Source: Desulfosporosinus acididurans
GTDB lineage: Bacteria; Bacillota; Desulfitobacteriia; Desulfitobacteriales; Desulfitobacteriaceae
NCBI RefSeq assembly: GCF_001029285.1
Contig: NZ_LDZY01000007.1
Location: 1-64,000, forward strand
Length of the DNA stretch: 64,000 bases
Direction: 5' to 3'
A model generated the notes under the pieces. That model saw only the letters and a list, made by a program, of their open reading frames with translations, did not search any database and had not been told where the DNA came from. The translations under genes were made by a program, and so were the position numbers. Shown in pieces: positions 36,411 through 46,824 of this stretch (positions are counted from its first letter, which is position 1; each line of letters begins with the position of its first letter).

Positions 36411-37859
36411 ATGAAATTAAGCAAAGAGAGTTTTCCTGAGTATAAAAAGCATCCGGAAAGAGTTCTTCAGTTCGGAGAAGGGAACTTTTTAAGGGCTTTT
36501 GTTGACTGGCAAATCGATATCATGAATAAATCTGTAGGTTTTGACGGCAGTGTTATTGTGGTTCAGCCGATTGAACAGGGGCTTGTTGACAAGTTAAACG
36601 ACCAGGATGGTTTGTATACTCTCTACCTGCAAGGCATTAAAGAGGGAAAAGCCGTCAAAGAACATTCTGTGATTAATAGTATAAACCGGGGTATCAATCC
36701 CTACACTCAGTACGATGAGTATTTGCGAGCAGCTGAAACTCCAGAATTACGCTTTATCATTTCCAATACGACAGAATCGGGAATTGCTTTTGCGGAAAAC
36801 GATCAATTGGCTGACGCTCCTCAGAAAAGTTATCCTGGGAAGTTAACCGCCTTTTTATATCACAGGTTTAGGACCTTTGGCGGTGACAAGGATAAAGGGT
36901 TGATTATTATACCATGTGAACTGATTGACCGAAATGGTGAAAAACTTAAAGAAATCGTCCTCAAGTATGTTGAATTCTGGAAGCTTGGGGAAGAGTTTAA
37001 AACCTGGCTGGAAAATTCTAATACCTTTTGCTGTTCTCTCGTCGATCGAATTGTCACTGGGTACCCAAGGGATACGATTAAGGAGATTACAGAAGAACTG
37101 GGTTATGAGGATAATTTAGTTGTAGTCGGTGAGCAATTCCATCTCTGGGTTATTGAAGGCCCAGAGTGGGTAAAGAAGGAATTCCCGACGGAAGAGGCAG
37201 GACTTAACGTTAAGTTTGTCAGTGACATGACTCCTTATAGAACGAGAAAGGTAAGAATTTTAAACGGAGCCCACACTTCCTTGGTTCCGGTAGCTTATCT
37301 TTATGGCCTTGATACCGTCGGGCAATCTGTTGAAGACCCAATCATTGGTCAATTTATCAAAGATGTTATTTATGAAGAAATTATTCCGACCTTGGATCTG
37401 CCTCAAGAAGAGTTAAAGTATTTTGCAGGTGCTGTTCTGGAGAGATTTGCTAATCCTTTTGTCCAACACTATTTACTCAGCATTGCTTTAAACTCAATGT
37501 CTAAATTTGAAACCAGGGTACTGCCGACACTTTTAGAATATGTCAGGAGAAATCAGCAGCTGCCTGGAAAAATTGTCTTTTCCCTGGCCGCTTTAATAGA
37601 ATTCTATAAGGGCAAACGAGGGGACGAAGCAATTAAACTAGCTGATGATGCGGATATCCTGGGGCTGTATCAAGAAGCCTGGCAGAAGTGTGATGGTTCT
37701 GAGGCAGCTCTGAGTGAGCTGGTCCGCACGATCCTTGGTTACCAAAAGAACTGGAAGATGGACTTGAATGAAGTAGCGGGGCTTACTGAAGCAGTTACCA
37801 AGGACTTGACAGCTATTGAAAAACTGGGCATGTCCGAAGCCCTAAAAAACTTACTATAA
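36411..37859 (+). CDS. uxaB: Tagaturonate reductase (altronate oxidoreductase)
   Basis: A 482-aa NAD-dependent reductase of the mannitol dehydrogenase family that reduces D-tagaturonate to D-altronate. The N-terminal [19 protein letters not shown], central [11 protein letters not shown] and [18 protein letters not shown] motifs are those of UxaB rather than of UxuB. ATG 36411 is preceded by TGGAGG at 8 nt; ATG 36396 overlaps that site. Confidence 0.94.
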   Translation: MKLSKESFPEYKKHPERVLQFGEGNFLRAFVDWQIDIMNKSVGFDGSVIVVQPIEQGLVDKLNDQDGLYTLYLQGIKEGKAVKEHSVINSINRGINPYTQYDEYLRAAETPELRFIISNTTESGIAFAENDQLADAPQKSYPGKLTAFLYHRFRTFGGDKDKGLIIIPCELIDRNGEKLKEIVLKYVEFWKLGEEFKTWLENSNTFCCSLVDRIVTGYPRDTIKEITEELGYEDNLVVVGEQFHLWVIEGPEWVKKEFPTEEAGLNVKFVSDMTPYRTRKVRILNGAHTSLVPVAYLYGLDTVGQSVEDPIIGQFIKDVIYEEIIPTLDLPQEELKYFAGAVLERFANPFVQHYLLSIALNSMSKFETRVLPTLLEYVRRNQQLPGKIVFSLAALIEFYKGKRGDEAIKLADDADILGLYQEAWQKCDGSEAALSELVRTILGYQKNWKMDLNEVAGLTEAVTKDLTAIEKLGMSEALKNLL

Positions 37860-37871
37860 GAGTGATTGATT

Positions 37872-39362
37872 ATGAAAAAGGATTTACTGAAAATTCATCA
37901 AGCCGATAATGTCGCTATTGCCTTGCGAAAATTGAATACAGGTGACGTTGTTGATCTGGACGGCCAAGCAATCCCTATTCAGGAAGAGATTAACCGGGGG
38001 CACAAAGTTGCTGTTCAAGATATTAAACAAGGCGAAAACGTCCTGAAATATGGTTTTCCCATTGGCCATGCCTTACAAGATATTTCTGCGGGTGATCATG
38101 TTCATACCCATAATCTTAAAACCAATCTAGAAGGTATTAGTGAGTATTCCTATGAGCCGCAAGATTTCCAGCTGAAAGACTTTCAGCGTAATTTGAACTT
38201 CCTTGGCTATCGTCGGGAGGATGGCCGGGTAGGAATAAGAAATGAGCTTTGGATCGTTCCCACGGTGGGCTGTGTCAATGGAACGGCAGAACAGATTATT
38301 GAGCGTTTTAAAGAAGAAGTGAAGAATACTGCCATCGACAATATTATGGTTCTCAAGCATAACTATGGTTGTTCTCAGCTGGGTGATGATCACCTCAATA
38401 CACGGACAATCCTGGGCGACGTGGTGAAGCATCCCAATGCCGGAGGGGTTTTGATTTTAGGCTTAGGCTGTGAAAATAACACCATGACCGAATTTATAAA
38501 GTCCTTGGGGGATTATAATCAACAGAGAATTAAGTATTTGGTTTCTCAGGAAGTGTCGGATGAAGTGGCCGAAGGGGTCAACATTCTGAAACGACTTTAT
38601 GAGCAGATGGTTAAGGATCAGCGGGAGGAGATACCCCTTTCTGAACTTAAGGTTGGGCTGAAATGCGGAGCTTCCGATGGATTTTCCGGGATAACGGCTA
38701 ATCCTTTGCTGGGGAAATTCACGGATTTTTTGGTAGCTCAGGGGGGAACAGCCGTCCTCACTGAAGTTCCTGAAATGTTTGGAGCGGAGACGTTGCTCAT
38801 GGCGAGGGCCAAGGATAAAGAAGTTTTTGCTAAAACGGTGGATTTAATCAATAATTTTAAAGAGTATTTTATTGAATATAAGCAGCCGGTCTATGAAAAT
38901 CCTTCGCCGGGCAATAAAGCAGGAGGAATTACTACCCTGGAAGACAAGTCACTGGGCTGCACCCAGAAAGCAGGATCCGCCACTGTTATGGATGTTCTTA
39001 AATATGGCGATACTTTGCAAACCAAGGGATTGAATCTCCTCAGTGCACCAGGCAACGATTTAGTAGCTTCCTCAGCTTTGGCGGCAGCAGGCTGTCAGCT
39101 GGTTCTCTTTACCACAGGACGAGGAACTCCTTTTGGCAGCTTTGTTCCGACGATGAAAATATCTTCCAATAGCCAGATTTATGAGCTTAAGCCCCATTGG
39201 ATCGATTTTAATGCCGGAAGCCTGATCGAAGATGTCACATTGGATAATTTGCTTGAGGATTTCATTAATTATATCCTTGCAGTCGCCAGTGGACGCTGGG
39301 TTAATAACGAAAACAATCAATTTCGGGAGTTAGCTATTTTCAAAAAAGGTGTCACTTTGTAA
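37872..39362 (+). CDS. uxaA: Altronate dehydratase
   Basis: A 496-aa dehydratase that converts D-altronate to KDG. The N-terminal SAF domain (about 1-100, with ADNVAIALRKL) is followed by the C-terminal UxaA domain with YRREDGRVGIRNELW, LGLGCENNTM and KCGASDGFSGITANP, the last containing a metal-binding Cys region. It is full length and fused as in E. coli. The Shine-Dalgarno sequence is weak (AAGAGTGATT), so coupling with uxaB is likely. Last gene of the operon. Confidence 0.95.
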   Translation: MKKDLLKIHQADNVAIALRKLNTGDVVDLDGQAIPIQEEINRGHKVAVQDIKQGENVLKYGFPIGHALQDISAGDHVHTHNLKTNLEGISEYSYEPQDFQLKDFQRNLNFLGYRREDGRVGIRNELWIVPTVGCVNGTAEQIIERFKEEVKNTAIDNIMVLKHNYGCSQLGDDHLNTRTILGDVVKHPNAGGVLILGLGCENNTMTEFIKSLGDYNQQRIKYLVSQEVSDEVAEGVNILKRLYEQMVKDQREEIPLSELKVGLKCGASDGFSGITANPLLGKFTDFLVAQGGTAVLTEVPEMFGAETLLMARAKDKEVFAKTVDLINNFKEYFIEYKQPVYENPSPGNKAGGITTLEDKSLGCTQKAGSATVMDVLKYGDTLQTKGLNLLSAPGNDLVASSALAAAGCQLVLFTTGRGTPFGSFVPTMKISSNSQIYELKPHWIDFNAGSLIEDVTLDNLLEDFINYILAVASGRWVNNENNQFRELAIFKKGVTL

Positions 39363-39478
39363 ATATATTATGATAACAATGGTTATCCGAGAAATGGACA
39401 TTTCGCCGTTGGCCAGAGGCAGCATGGTGTATTATGCTGCTAAGACTTAAGGTTGTTTTGGGCCAAGAATAAGCAAAG

Positions 39479-39512
39479 GCGCGCTCGTATAGTACGGGCG
39501 CGCCGAATTTTG
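39479..39512 (+). terminator. Terminator of the hexuronate operon
   Basis: GGCGCGCTCGTA and TACGGGCGCGCC form a very stable stem with one G-T pair, followed by GAATTTTG. It lies about 115 nt after uxaA. Confidence 0.75.
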
Positions 39513-39584
39513 TCGGACAATAAAACTAATTTTATCGGATATATATCGGGTGTTACTAAGTTATGCTGCCATTGTTGCATCGAC

Positions 39585-42500
39585 TTAACTCAAATCAAAA
39601 AGTTCTTTAAGTTCCTCTTCCGATAATTTGGAAAGGAACGTTTCCCCCGGTTGAATCACTGAATCTACGAGAGCCTTTTTTTTAGCTTGTAAAGCACTGA
39701 TTTTCTCTTCAACAGTGCCTTGGGTAATAAGCCGAATGACCTGAACAGAGTTTTTTTGGCCGATTCGGTGAGCTCGGTCTGTGGCTTGATCTTCCACTGC
39801 GGGGTTCCACCAGGGATCATAATGAATAACCATGTCGGCACCAATTAAATTAAGGCCTGTCCCTCCAGCCTTGAGGGAAATTAAAAAGACCTGGCCGGTT
39901 CCTGCATTGAAGGAGTTGGCCATTTTTAGGCGTTCGGCAGCTTTGGTTGCTCCTGAAAGATAGAAATGCTCAATGTTCTGTGAGTTTAAAAACTTTTGGA
40001 TAAGATTCAGCATGGTTGTAAATTGGGAGAAAAGAAGGATGCGGTGACCGCTGCCCAAGGCATCTGTGAGGATTTCTTGCAAGAGCAGCATTTTTCCGCT
40101 TTCACCAGCATAATCATCGAGGAATGTGGCGGGGTGGCCGCAAATCTGCCGAAGTCTGGTAAGGGCTGCGAGAATCTTAATGTGACTTTTATTAAAGCCT
40201 ACAGCGGCCAGTTCTTGCGCTATCTGACCTTTTGCTTCTTGTAAATAGGCGAGGTATAGTTTTTTCTGTTCCTCTGTTAAAGACGCATAAAGCTGTGTTT
40301 CAATTTTATCCGGCAGTTCTTTAAGAACATCTTTTTTCAGGCGGCGTAAGATGAATGGATTTACATGGCGGCTTAGCTCGGTAAGAGGCGTGTCTTCCCC
40401 TTTGGCAATGGGTATTTCGAACTTTTGGCGGAATTCTGGGTAGGTGAGGAGATAGCCGGGCATGATGAAATTGAAAAGAGACCATAGCTCAGAAAGAGAA
40501 TTTTCGATCGGCGTTCCTGTTAAGGCAAAATATCCTTTGGCTTGAATTTGTTGAACGGATTTAGCATTCAGGGTTTGTGAGTTTTTGATATGCTGGGCTT
40601 CATCAAGAAAGCAATAAGAAAACATAACATCCTTTAAATTGTCAATTTCGCGGCGAATGATAGGATAGGAGATAACAACAAGATCCCACTGGCCGATACG
40701 TTCTATTTGAGCCTGCCTTTCCTGTGGTGTTCCATCGATGACAAGAATTTTTAAAGAGGGGGTAAACTTTTGAGCTTCTGTCTGCCAGTTATAAATCAGT
40801 GAGGTCGGGGCTATAACCAGGGCAGGATCTGGTGAAGCCTCTTTTTCGGATAAAATGAATGAAAGAATTTGGAGAGTCTTGCCCAGGCCCATGTCATCGG
40901 CCAGAATACCGCCTAAACCGCAGGCAGCTAAAGTCTTTAACCATTGAAACCCAGTTTTTTGGTAATCTCTCAAAACATGACTCACGGCTGCGGGAATTTC
41001 ATAGTCGCCATCCTGTGGCTCAAGAACGCTTTGCACGAGTTGTTTAAAAGCCTTGTTGCGCTGCATTCCGGGGAGATTAGCCTGACGAAGAAAACTGTCA
41101 ATATACATGGCACGGTATTTGGGAATATTAATAAGTTTTTGATCCAGATCTTTGACATTGAGATTTAAATTATCAAAGAGCTGAGCTACTGAAGTTAACT
41201 CAGGTTGGTTTAAATCAAGAAAGGAACCATCGCGAAGGCGATGGTATTTTTTCTTTAAATGAAGGGAATGAAATAAATCTGTCAATTCGCTGGGATCAAT
41301 ATCGTTGTATTGAAAGGATATTTCAAGGATGTCTGAGGTTTCATTGAAACGAACTTGGCCGAAAAAGGCCGGAGCGGAACGAATTTTGAGTTTGAATTGA
41401 TCGGAATAGTATATCTCGGCCAGATTCTGAAGCAGAGGGAGTCCTTTGGCTATGAATTGAAAGATTTTATCGTCGTCATCAAGGTAAATGCGTCCTTTGG
41501 AAACGATAAATTCGGCCTGCTCCAGAATACTAAGGATTGTCCGCTCTTGGGTGATGGAGCGAATGAGGATGGTTTCATCGGCAGAGTTATTGATAATGTC
41601 TCGAGTTGAGGTAAAAGGGTTTATGGCAACATTTCCGTAATGAAATTCTAAGCGGGCTGTAATGCCCAGATCTTCAGAGCGATCAAAGAATAGTTTGGCT
41701 TCTAACGCATCTTGACTGAATTTATCTTCTAAGATGGGGTCTATAGAGACCGTTCCTATTTTTTCAATCATGGGCAAGGATTCAGAGACAAACGTTTCTT
41801 TCTGAGCTGCCGGAATAACAATGTCTGTCACAGCATTCCTGTCAAGGCTGCTTATAAGGGATGGGAGCAGGTCTCTTTGAGCTGTAGTTGCCTGATAAAT
41901 CGTTTGTCGGTACAAATAATAGCTGCCGTCAGCAGTTAATTGCAGAGGGATATCAGCGGACTCCAGGGTCAAGGAGAGGTCTTGATCTAGGGAATTCAAA
42001 GAAAATTCCAAGGACAGACCGTCTCTGACAATCCGCATTCTTTGCGGGCTCAAACTATTAACTTGGCAAAGAAATTCTTTATTGCCCATTGCATCTAAAA
42101 ATTTCGTCAGATAATAGCCGGATAAAGGCAGGGGTCTTTGTTTAAACAAACTTGAACTATAATAGCTTCCCTGCATTTCAAGAAGAGAAGCGTGCTGTTC
42201 ATACATCTTAATTAACATGGAAACCAGCGCTTGATCTTCTGGCTTAAATGTTTGACGCTGAGGCTCAAAGGTGAATTGTTTGCCAAATTCCAGAGATTGG
42301 CCTGTTTTAAGAGCAGTAAGGAATTGCTCTAAGTCTTTAATGACATAAAGGCGCTGCAGCCCAATTTTAAGCTGTAAATCAGCCGATAAGTGATAGCCGG
42401 TCATAATAGTGAGCTCTGCATTTAAGGTTAGCTCTTCTAAATGAAAGTCCCGCTGCTGATGAGAAAAGGCTTGAAGGAATTTCTCCACAGCCTGATTCTG

Positions 42501-42818
42501 TTTCGAGGACTTAGACCAGGACATTGTTTTTTGCAGAATAGTTTTTAGAACGGCAATGACGTGTTTACATGCGCCGTGATATTCGGCAAAGGCAGGGCAG
42601 GTACAGTAATAGGAGTGTAAGGCACCCTCTTTGGCGAAGACTAACTGGACTTCATAACGTAAATTGCCGATGACAGAAGCGCTGACAGTACCTTTCTCAG
42701 GGTCATAGTTACAATCGCGAACTCTATTGGTTAAGAAATAGGAAACTCCCTTCTTATAGACACGGTCATTATCAGCCAGTTTCATAATTTGGGGTTCTGA
42801 GATTGAAAAACGAGGCAT
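39585..42818 (-). CDS. SWIM-domain SNF2/RapA-like helicase
   Basis: A 1077-aa protein. A SWIM zinc finger near the N-terminus has C72-x-C74-x9-C84-x-H86. A long middle region of about 500 residues of unknown fold follows. The SNF2 motor starts near 610, with Walker A ADDMGLGKT at about 639-647 and DEAQH at about 739-743, and ends with the helicase C domain (QVFLISLKAGGTGLNLIGAD and DRAHRIGQ). It is a DNA translocase of the SNF2/Rad54 type found widely in Firmicutes. The cellular role (chromosome maintenance, transcription recycling or defence) is not settled. Monogenic, convergent with uxaA. Confidence 0.92.
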   Translation of the reverse strand: MPRFSISEPQIMKLADNDRVYKKGVSYFLTNRVRDCNYDPEKGTVSASVIGNLRYEVQLVFAKEGALHSYYCTCPAFAEYHGACKHVIAVLKTILQKTMSWSKSSKQNQAVEKFLQAFSHQQRDFHLEELTLNAELTIMTGYHLSADLQLKIGLQRLYVIKDLEQFLTALKTGQSLEFGKQFTFEPQRQTFKPEDQALVSMLIKMYEQHASLLEMQGSYYSSSLFKQRPLPLSGYYLTKFLDAMGNKEFLCQVNSLSPQRMRIVRDGLSLEFSLNSLDQDLSLTLESADIPLQLTADGSYYLYRQTIYQATTAQRDLLPSLISSLDRNAVTDIVIPAAQKETFVSESLPMIEKIGTVSIDPILEDKFSQDALEAKLFFDRSEDLGITARLEFHYGNVAINPFTSTRDIINNSADETILIRSITQERTILSILEQAEFIVSKGRIYLDDDDKIFQFIAKGLPLLQNLAEIYYSDQFKLKIRSAPAFFGQVRFNETSDILEISFQYNDIDPSELTDLFHSLHLKKKYHRLRDGSFLDLNQPELTSVAQLFDNLNLNVKDLDQKLINIPKYRAMYIDSFLRQANLPGMQRNKAFKQLVQSVLEPQDGDYEIPAAVSHVLRDYQKTGFQWLKTLAACGLGGILADDMGLGKTLQILSFILSEKEASPDPALVIAPTSLIYNWQTEAQKFTPSLKILVIDGTPQERQAQIERIGQWDLVVISYPIIRREIDNLKDVMFSYCFLDEAQHIKNSQTLNAKSVQQIQAKGYFALTGTPIENSLSELWSLFNFIMPGYLLTYPEFRQKFEIPIAKGEDTPLTELSRHVNPFILRRLKKDVLKELPDKIETQLYASLTEEQKKLYLAYLQEAKGQIAQELAAVGFNKSHIKILAALTRLRQICGHPATFLDDYAGESGKMLLLQEILTDALGSGHRILLFSQFTTMLNLIQKFLNSQNIEHFYLSGATKAAERLKMANSFNAGTGQVFLISLKAGGTGLNLIGADMVIHYDPWWNPAVEDQATDRAHRIGQKNSVQVIRLITQGTVEEKISALQAKKKALVDSVIQPGETFLSKLSEEELKELFDLS

Positions 42819-43095
42819 GAATTTACTCCTTTAGCGGCAAAATGCCACTAGACTAATTTTTACAGGAATCGAGTTAAGAATATCATAAATGAGGTTAGGC
42901 GTCTAACTTGAAATTATACTGTTTTCTTCGTCAAGACGGGTCGAAATTGCTCTTCATTGTGAGGATTGAGACCGTTTTTTTGTGAATCTTGTTAAATCAT
43001 CAGGATAATGTCACTGCTTCTGTTGCAGGATAAATGAGCCTATATGTAGAAGAGGTAGACAAGCTATAATACGAAGCTTTGGGGGGAGATGTGCT

Positions 43096-43683
43096 ATGCT
43101 TATCACTTGTGACAACAATATGCAAATGGGCTATATTTACTTGATGCCCAATGATACAACTGTTGAGTATACCCTCGAGGAAAGCGACATTGGATTATAT
43201 TACGACCTCAAAAGTCTCAGTATACCAAGAATAAAATGGCCAGGCATGGGCCAACTTTTAAATCAGATGCGCTTGTCGGTAAAAACCTATCGAGAGGCAG
43301 TCAATAATGTGTTTCATTGCGAGTATTGGAATGATCTTGATGGTGAAGGTTATATGATGGGGATTGAACTATATTTAACAGAGGACATCCTTTTACCCCT
43401 TGTGGCTCATCAGGCCTTTAAGCTTTACGATGTGCGGTGGCGGAATCAAGATTTCAGAGTGCTGACGTTGGACGCTTATCTGGATGTTTTAAATAAGGAC
43501 AACGTTATTTATCCCTTAACTGCAGACAAAGATGTCTTTGTTATTCTTTCAATAGATCCCCTTTCCAATGTGGCTAGAGTCATGGCTTTAATTTCTGGAA
43601 GAGATGATCTTTATCCGGTGGACTATCTCCGGCAGCCGCTGTTTATTCTGGCTAATTCAAGCCGCAGTTTTGAAAGTCAGTAA
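43096..43683 (+). CDS. Protein of unknown function, 195 aa
   Basis: A soluble protein without signal peptide or membrane helices. It starts at ATG 43096 behind a strong GGGGGGAGATG and ends before a good terminator, so it is expressed alone. I do not recognise a family. The first 45 residues (ending near DIGLYYDLKS) have a weak resemblance to the short DUF2283 beta-domain, not enough for a call. The remainder is mixed alpha/beta with many aromatic residues. Confidence 0.65.
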   Translation: MLITCDNNMQMGYIYLMPNDTTVEYTLEESDIGLYYDLKSLSIPRIKWPGMGQLLNQMRLSVKTYREAVNNVFHCEYWNDLDGEGYMMGIELYLTEDILLPLVAHQAFKLYDVRWRNQDFRVLTLDAYLDVLNKDNVIYPLTADKDVFVILSIDPLSNVARVMALISGRDDLYPVDYLRQPLFILANSSRSFESQ

Positions 43684-43842
43684 GTTTAGGGCTTATAATG
43701 CTATGAATTTAACATCTTATTAAATGGTAAATGAATCAAATCAGAAATGGTTTTTCAAGAAGGCGGCACAGTATATAGGTTGCTAATTTGATTTTTAGGT
43801 ATAATGAAGTTGATTCGGATTGACACGTGAAAAATTATAGAA

Positions 43843-43895
43843 AAGGGTTGTAACAGGTTCATTTTCTGAATCTGTTACAACCCTTATATTTTTAA
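43843..43895. terminator. Bidirectional terminator
   Basis: A perfect 14-bp stem, AAGGGTTGTAACAG (43843-43856) / CTGTTACAACCCTT (43872-43885), extended by GTTC/GAAT pairs. T residues follow on both strands. It serves the 195-aa gene and the convergent aldo/keto reductase. Confidence 0.88.
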
Positions 43896-43897
43896 AC

Positions 43898-45043
43898 TTA
43901 AGAGGGGTTTGGCTCAAAGGCTTTTTGAACTTCCTTCAAGTGTTCTCGAATGGGAAGCTGCTGAGGACAGGCTTCTTCACAGGCACCGCATTCAATACAG
44001 GCAGAAGCTTTACTTTCCGGGGTAAAGAAGGTGTTATACGCAAAACGGGAAGAACTAAAATCATCATATATATGGGCGTCATTATAAAGGGCGAAGTTGT
44101 TGGGGATATTTACGCCGGAAGGACAGGGCTGGCAATAGCCGCAGGCAGTACAGTCAACCTTGTTTAGGGATAAGTACTGTTTTCTAACCTCGTCTATTAA
44201 TTTATGTTCTTTGTCTGTCAGGGAGTCGGCTTCGGAATTACCCGCCAGGCGCAAATTCTCGTCAACTTGCTCCTTAGTACTCATTCCGCTTAAGAGTATG
44301 GTCACCTCAGGATGGTTCCAAACCCAGCGTAATGCCCACTCCGCAGGCGATCGTTTGACCTCCGCCTTGTCCCAAATGTTAAGTATGGAAGACGGAGGAT
44401 TTTTAACAAGCTTGCCGCCCTTCAGAGGTTCCATAACGATGACGGCGAGTCCTTTTTCTGCCGCATACTTTAGCCCCTTATTGCCCGCTTGAAACTCCGT
44501 ATCCATGTAATTATATTGGATTTGACAGAAAGTCCAAGGGTAGGCGTCGACAATTTCCTGAAAAACGGGGAATTTATCATGGAAGGAAAATCCGACATGT
44601 TTTATTCGTCCGTCTGCCAAAGCTTTTTTGAGAAAGTCTGCAAAGTCAAAGCTCTTGGCCTTTTCCCAGGTGGCTTTGTTAAGGCCGTGTAAAAGATAGA
44701 AGTCAATGTGATCCGTTTGAAGTTTTTTTAATTGTTCGTTGAGGATGAGGTCAAAGTCTTCACGACTTTGGCAGCGAAAAAGAGGGAGCTTCGTAGCAAG
44801 CTTAACTTTTTCCCGGTAACCGTTTTGCAGCGCTTTTCCGACTAATACTTCACTTTGTCCTTGATGGTAGGGATAGGCCGTATCAATGTAGTTAACTCCG
44901 TTGTCGATAGCATAACGGATTAAGGAGATCGCTTCCGGCTCATTGATTTTGCCGGGATCTCCATTCAGGACCGGGAGACGCATACAGCCAAATCCCAGAA
45001 TTGAAGCTTGATAATCTAAACTGCCAAATTTACGGTATTTCAT
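43898..45043 (-). CDS. Aldo/keto reductase with C-terminal ferredoxin domain
   Basis: A 381-aa protein. An N-terminal AKR barrel (about 1-280) carries the motif NYIDTAYPYHQGQSE with the catalytic Asp and Tyr, and a Lys in KLATKLP. The C-terminal 90 residues hold two 4Fe-4S motifs: CTACGYCQPC...(CP)SGVNIP and CIECGACEEACP. Fe-S AKRs of anaerobes probably exchange electrons between ferredoxin and a carbonyl substrate; the substrate is unknown. ATG 45043 fits the family N-terminus (MKYRKFGS); a further in-frame start at 45106 would add 21 unrelated residues. Confidence 0.9.
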   Translation of the reverse strand: MKYRKFGSLDYQASILGFGCMRLPVLNGDPGKINEPEAISLIRYAIDNGVNYIDTAYPYHQGQSEVLVGKALQNGYREKVKLATKLPLFRCQSREDFDLILNEQLKKLQTDHIDFYLLHGLNKATWEKAKSFDFADFLKKALADGRIKHVGFSFHDKFPVFQEIVDAYPWTFCQIQYNYMDTEFQAGNKGLKYAAEKGLAVIVMEPLKGGKLVKNPPSSILNIWDKAEVKRSPAEWALRWVWNHPEVTILLSGMSTKEQVDENLRLAGNSEADSLTDKEHKLIDEVRKQYLSLNKVDCTACGYCQPCPSGVNIPNNFALYNDAHIYDDFSSSRFAYNTFFTPESKASACIECGACEEACPQQLPIREHLKEVQKAFEPNPS

Positions 45044-45179
45044 AGACCTACTTCCCTTCTTTCGTCGTTTGGAATTAATAGTTATAGCGTATACTCTTGA
45101 AAACAAGATTTCAAGGGGGCGCTAATTCTTTGATCCAATCGTAAGAGGGGACGTGTAAACTTAACTTTAAAAATAAAAA

Positions 45180-45262
45180 GTGGGTTCAGATAGCGAAAGG
45201 TGATCTCGCTTCACTGATATTGTGGAGTGAGATCGCGGTGGGGGTAGAATCCCACGAGTTCA
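45180..45262 (+). repeat. Palindromic element ending in GAGTTCAC
   Basis: The inner arms GATCTCGCTTCAC and GTGGAGTGAGATC fold with a few G-T pairs, enclosed by GTGGG (45180-45184) / CCCAC (45251-45255). The right end reads GGGGTAGAATCCCACGAGTTCA then C, sharing GGTAGAATC and GAGTTCAC with other copies. It sits in the 45044-45426 gap, which otherwise shows only upstream DNA of the divergent AKR and aspartate kinase genes. Confidence 0.5.
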
Positions 45263-45426
45263 CTAGAGAAAAATGAGTAAGAGTAGAACAGTACTGTCAG
45301 GGGAGTGTGCATTAAGGTGGACAATTACTGCCGATCGAGGTATAACTAAGATACGACTGTTATTATATAGTCTTAAAATTGGGATTTCTGTATTTTGCAA
45401 TTAAGAAGAGGGGTTCAGGATTAACT

Positions 45427-46815
45427 ATGTTAACTGTAGAAAAAATTGGCGGCACATCTATGTCTCAATTTCAAAATGTGCTTAATGACATTATTGGTTA
45501 CCCGGGTTCAGAGGGCTTTCACTACGGCAGAGTCTTTGTAGTCTCCGCTTATGCCGGGGTAACGAATTGGCTGTTAGAAGATAAAAAGACTAAAGCGCCT
45601 GGAGTTTACCAACATTTTATTAAAGGAGAAGATTATGAAACTTCCATAAATCAGTTATTGGAACGGCTGCTTCAGATTAACGAATCTTTCGTGGAAATTG
45701 GTTTGGACTATCAAGTCTGCCGTGATTTCTTAGTGGAGCGGATTAATCAGACCAAATCCTATTTGAGCAGTATGGAAGATATTATTGCTTCAGGGTATGT
45801 CGAACGGGGAAGTATCTTATCGGCAGCCAGGGAACTTTTGGCATCTATTGGAGAAGCCCATTCGGCCTTTAATACGGTTAATATTCTACGCAATCGGGGG
45901 ATTCGTGCCGAACTTGTGGATCTTACCGGTTTTAGGGATCCAAAGCAGCTTTCCATTAGCGAGCGCATTGAAAGAACATTTAAAAATATTAATCCCTTTG
46001 ACGCCATTATCGTGGCAACAGGCTATACTAAAGGAGTCGAAGGGATTATGCGGCAATATGAACGAGGATATTCGGAAATTACTTTTTCCAAGATAGCAAC
46101 GCATTTACAAGCAAATGAAGCGATTATTCATAAAGAGTTTCATCTGTCCTCAGCAGATCCTAAGATCGTCGGAGTTGAAAAGGCTGTTCCCGTCGGCAAG
46201 ACGAATTATGACGTTGCTGATCAGCTGGCAGATATCGGAATGGAGGCCATTCATCCTAATGCTTCCAAACCTTTGGAAATGGCCGGAATTAATTTGCGCA
46301 TCAAGAACACCTTTGAACCGAACCATCCGGGAACCCTTATTTCCAAGGATTATATTGGACCCAAGGCCAGAATAGAAATCGTCGCCGGTTCTGACAAGAT
46401 TGTGGTCTTAGAGATTCATGATACTTTAATGGTCGGGGAGATTGGCTTTGACTATGAAATCATGAAGAAGTTTAAGGAACACAACATTAGTTATATTACC
46501 AAAGCAACAAATGCCAATAGCATTTCTCTCGTGATTTGGGAATCAGATCTTAATGATCAATTAGTTGCAGAGCTGAAAAAAAATTATCAGACAGTAACAG
46601 TTCAAGAGGCTGCTATTGTCTGTGTCATTGGTTCAAATATCGCGATGCCAAAAATTTTAGCACGAGCAGCAAACGCTTTGGCTAAAAATGATATTAATAT
46701 CAAATGTGTCGCTCAGTCCTTACGGCAGGTCAATATGCAATTTGTCATTGATCGAAAAATGTATGCCAAAGCTATTGCTTGCCTGAATGAAGATTTGTGT
46801 GTCGCTGAATATTAG
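45427..46815 (+). CDS. Aspartate kinase, ectoine-cluster type
   Basis: A 462-aa aspartate kinase (aspartate to 4-phosphoaspartate). It opens with VEKIGGTSMSQF and has VFVVSAYAGVTN instead of the usual KFGGTS... layout, which matches the Ask_Ect group known from ectoine clusters. The C-terminal ~140 residues form two ACT domains. ATG 45427 is taken as start from the family N-terminus; a start at 45379 would add 16 residues. No ectABC genes lie nearby. The neighbour is a YbaK deacylase 9 nt downstream. Confidence 0.85.
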   Translation: MLTVEKIGGTSMSQFQNVLNDIIGYPGSEGFHYGRVFVVSAYAGVTNWLLEDKKTKAPGVYQHFIKGEDYETSINQLLERLLQINESFVEIGLDYQVCRDFLVERINQTKSYLSSMEDIIASGYVERGSILSAARELLASIGEAHSAFNTVNILRNRGIRAELVDLTGFRDPKQLSISERIERTFKNINPFDAIIVATGYTKGVEGIMRQYERGYSEITFSKIATHLQANEAIIHKEFHLSSADPKIVGVEKAVPVGKTNYDVADQLADIGMEAIHPNASKPLEMAGINLRIKNTFEPNHPGTLISKDYIGPKARIEIVAGSDKIVVLEIHDTLMVGEIGFDYEIMKKFKEHNISYITKATNANSISLVIWESDLNDQLVAELKKNYQTVTVQEAAIVCVIGSNIAMPKILARAANALAKNDINIKCVAQSLRQVNMQFVIDRKMYAKAIACLNEDLCVAEY

Positions 46816-46824
46816 GAGGAAGTT

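Noticed and set aside
39479-39512. Another nitrogen-type leader hairpin, since it begins with GCAAAGGCGC
   Set aside because: It lies downstream of uxaA between convergent genes, its loop lacks AATGA, and its position fits a terminator.
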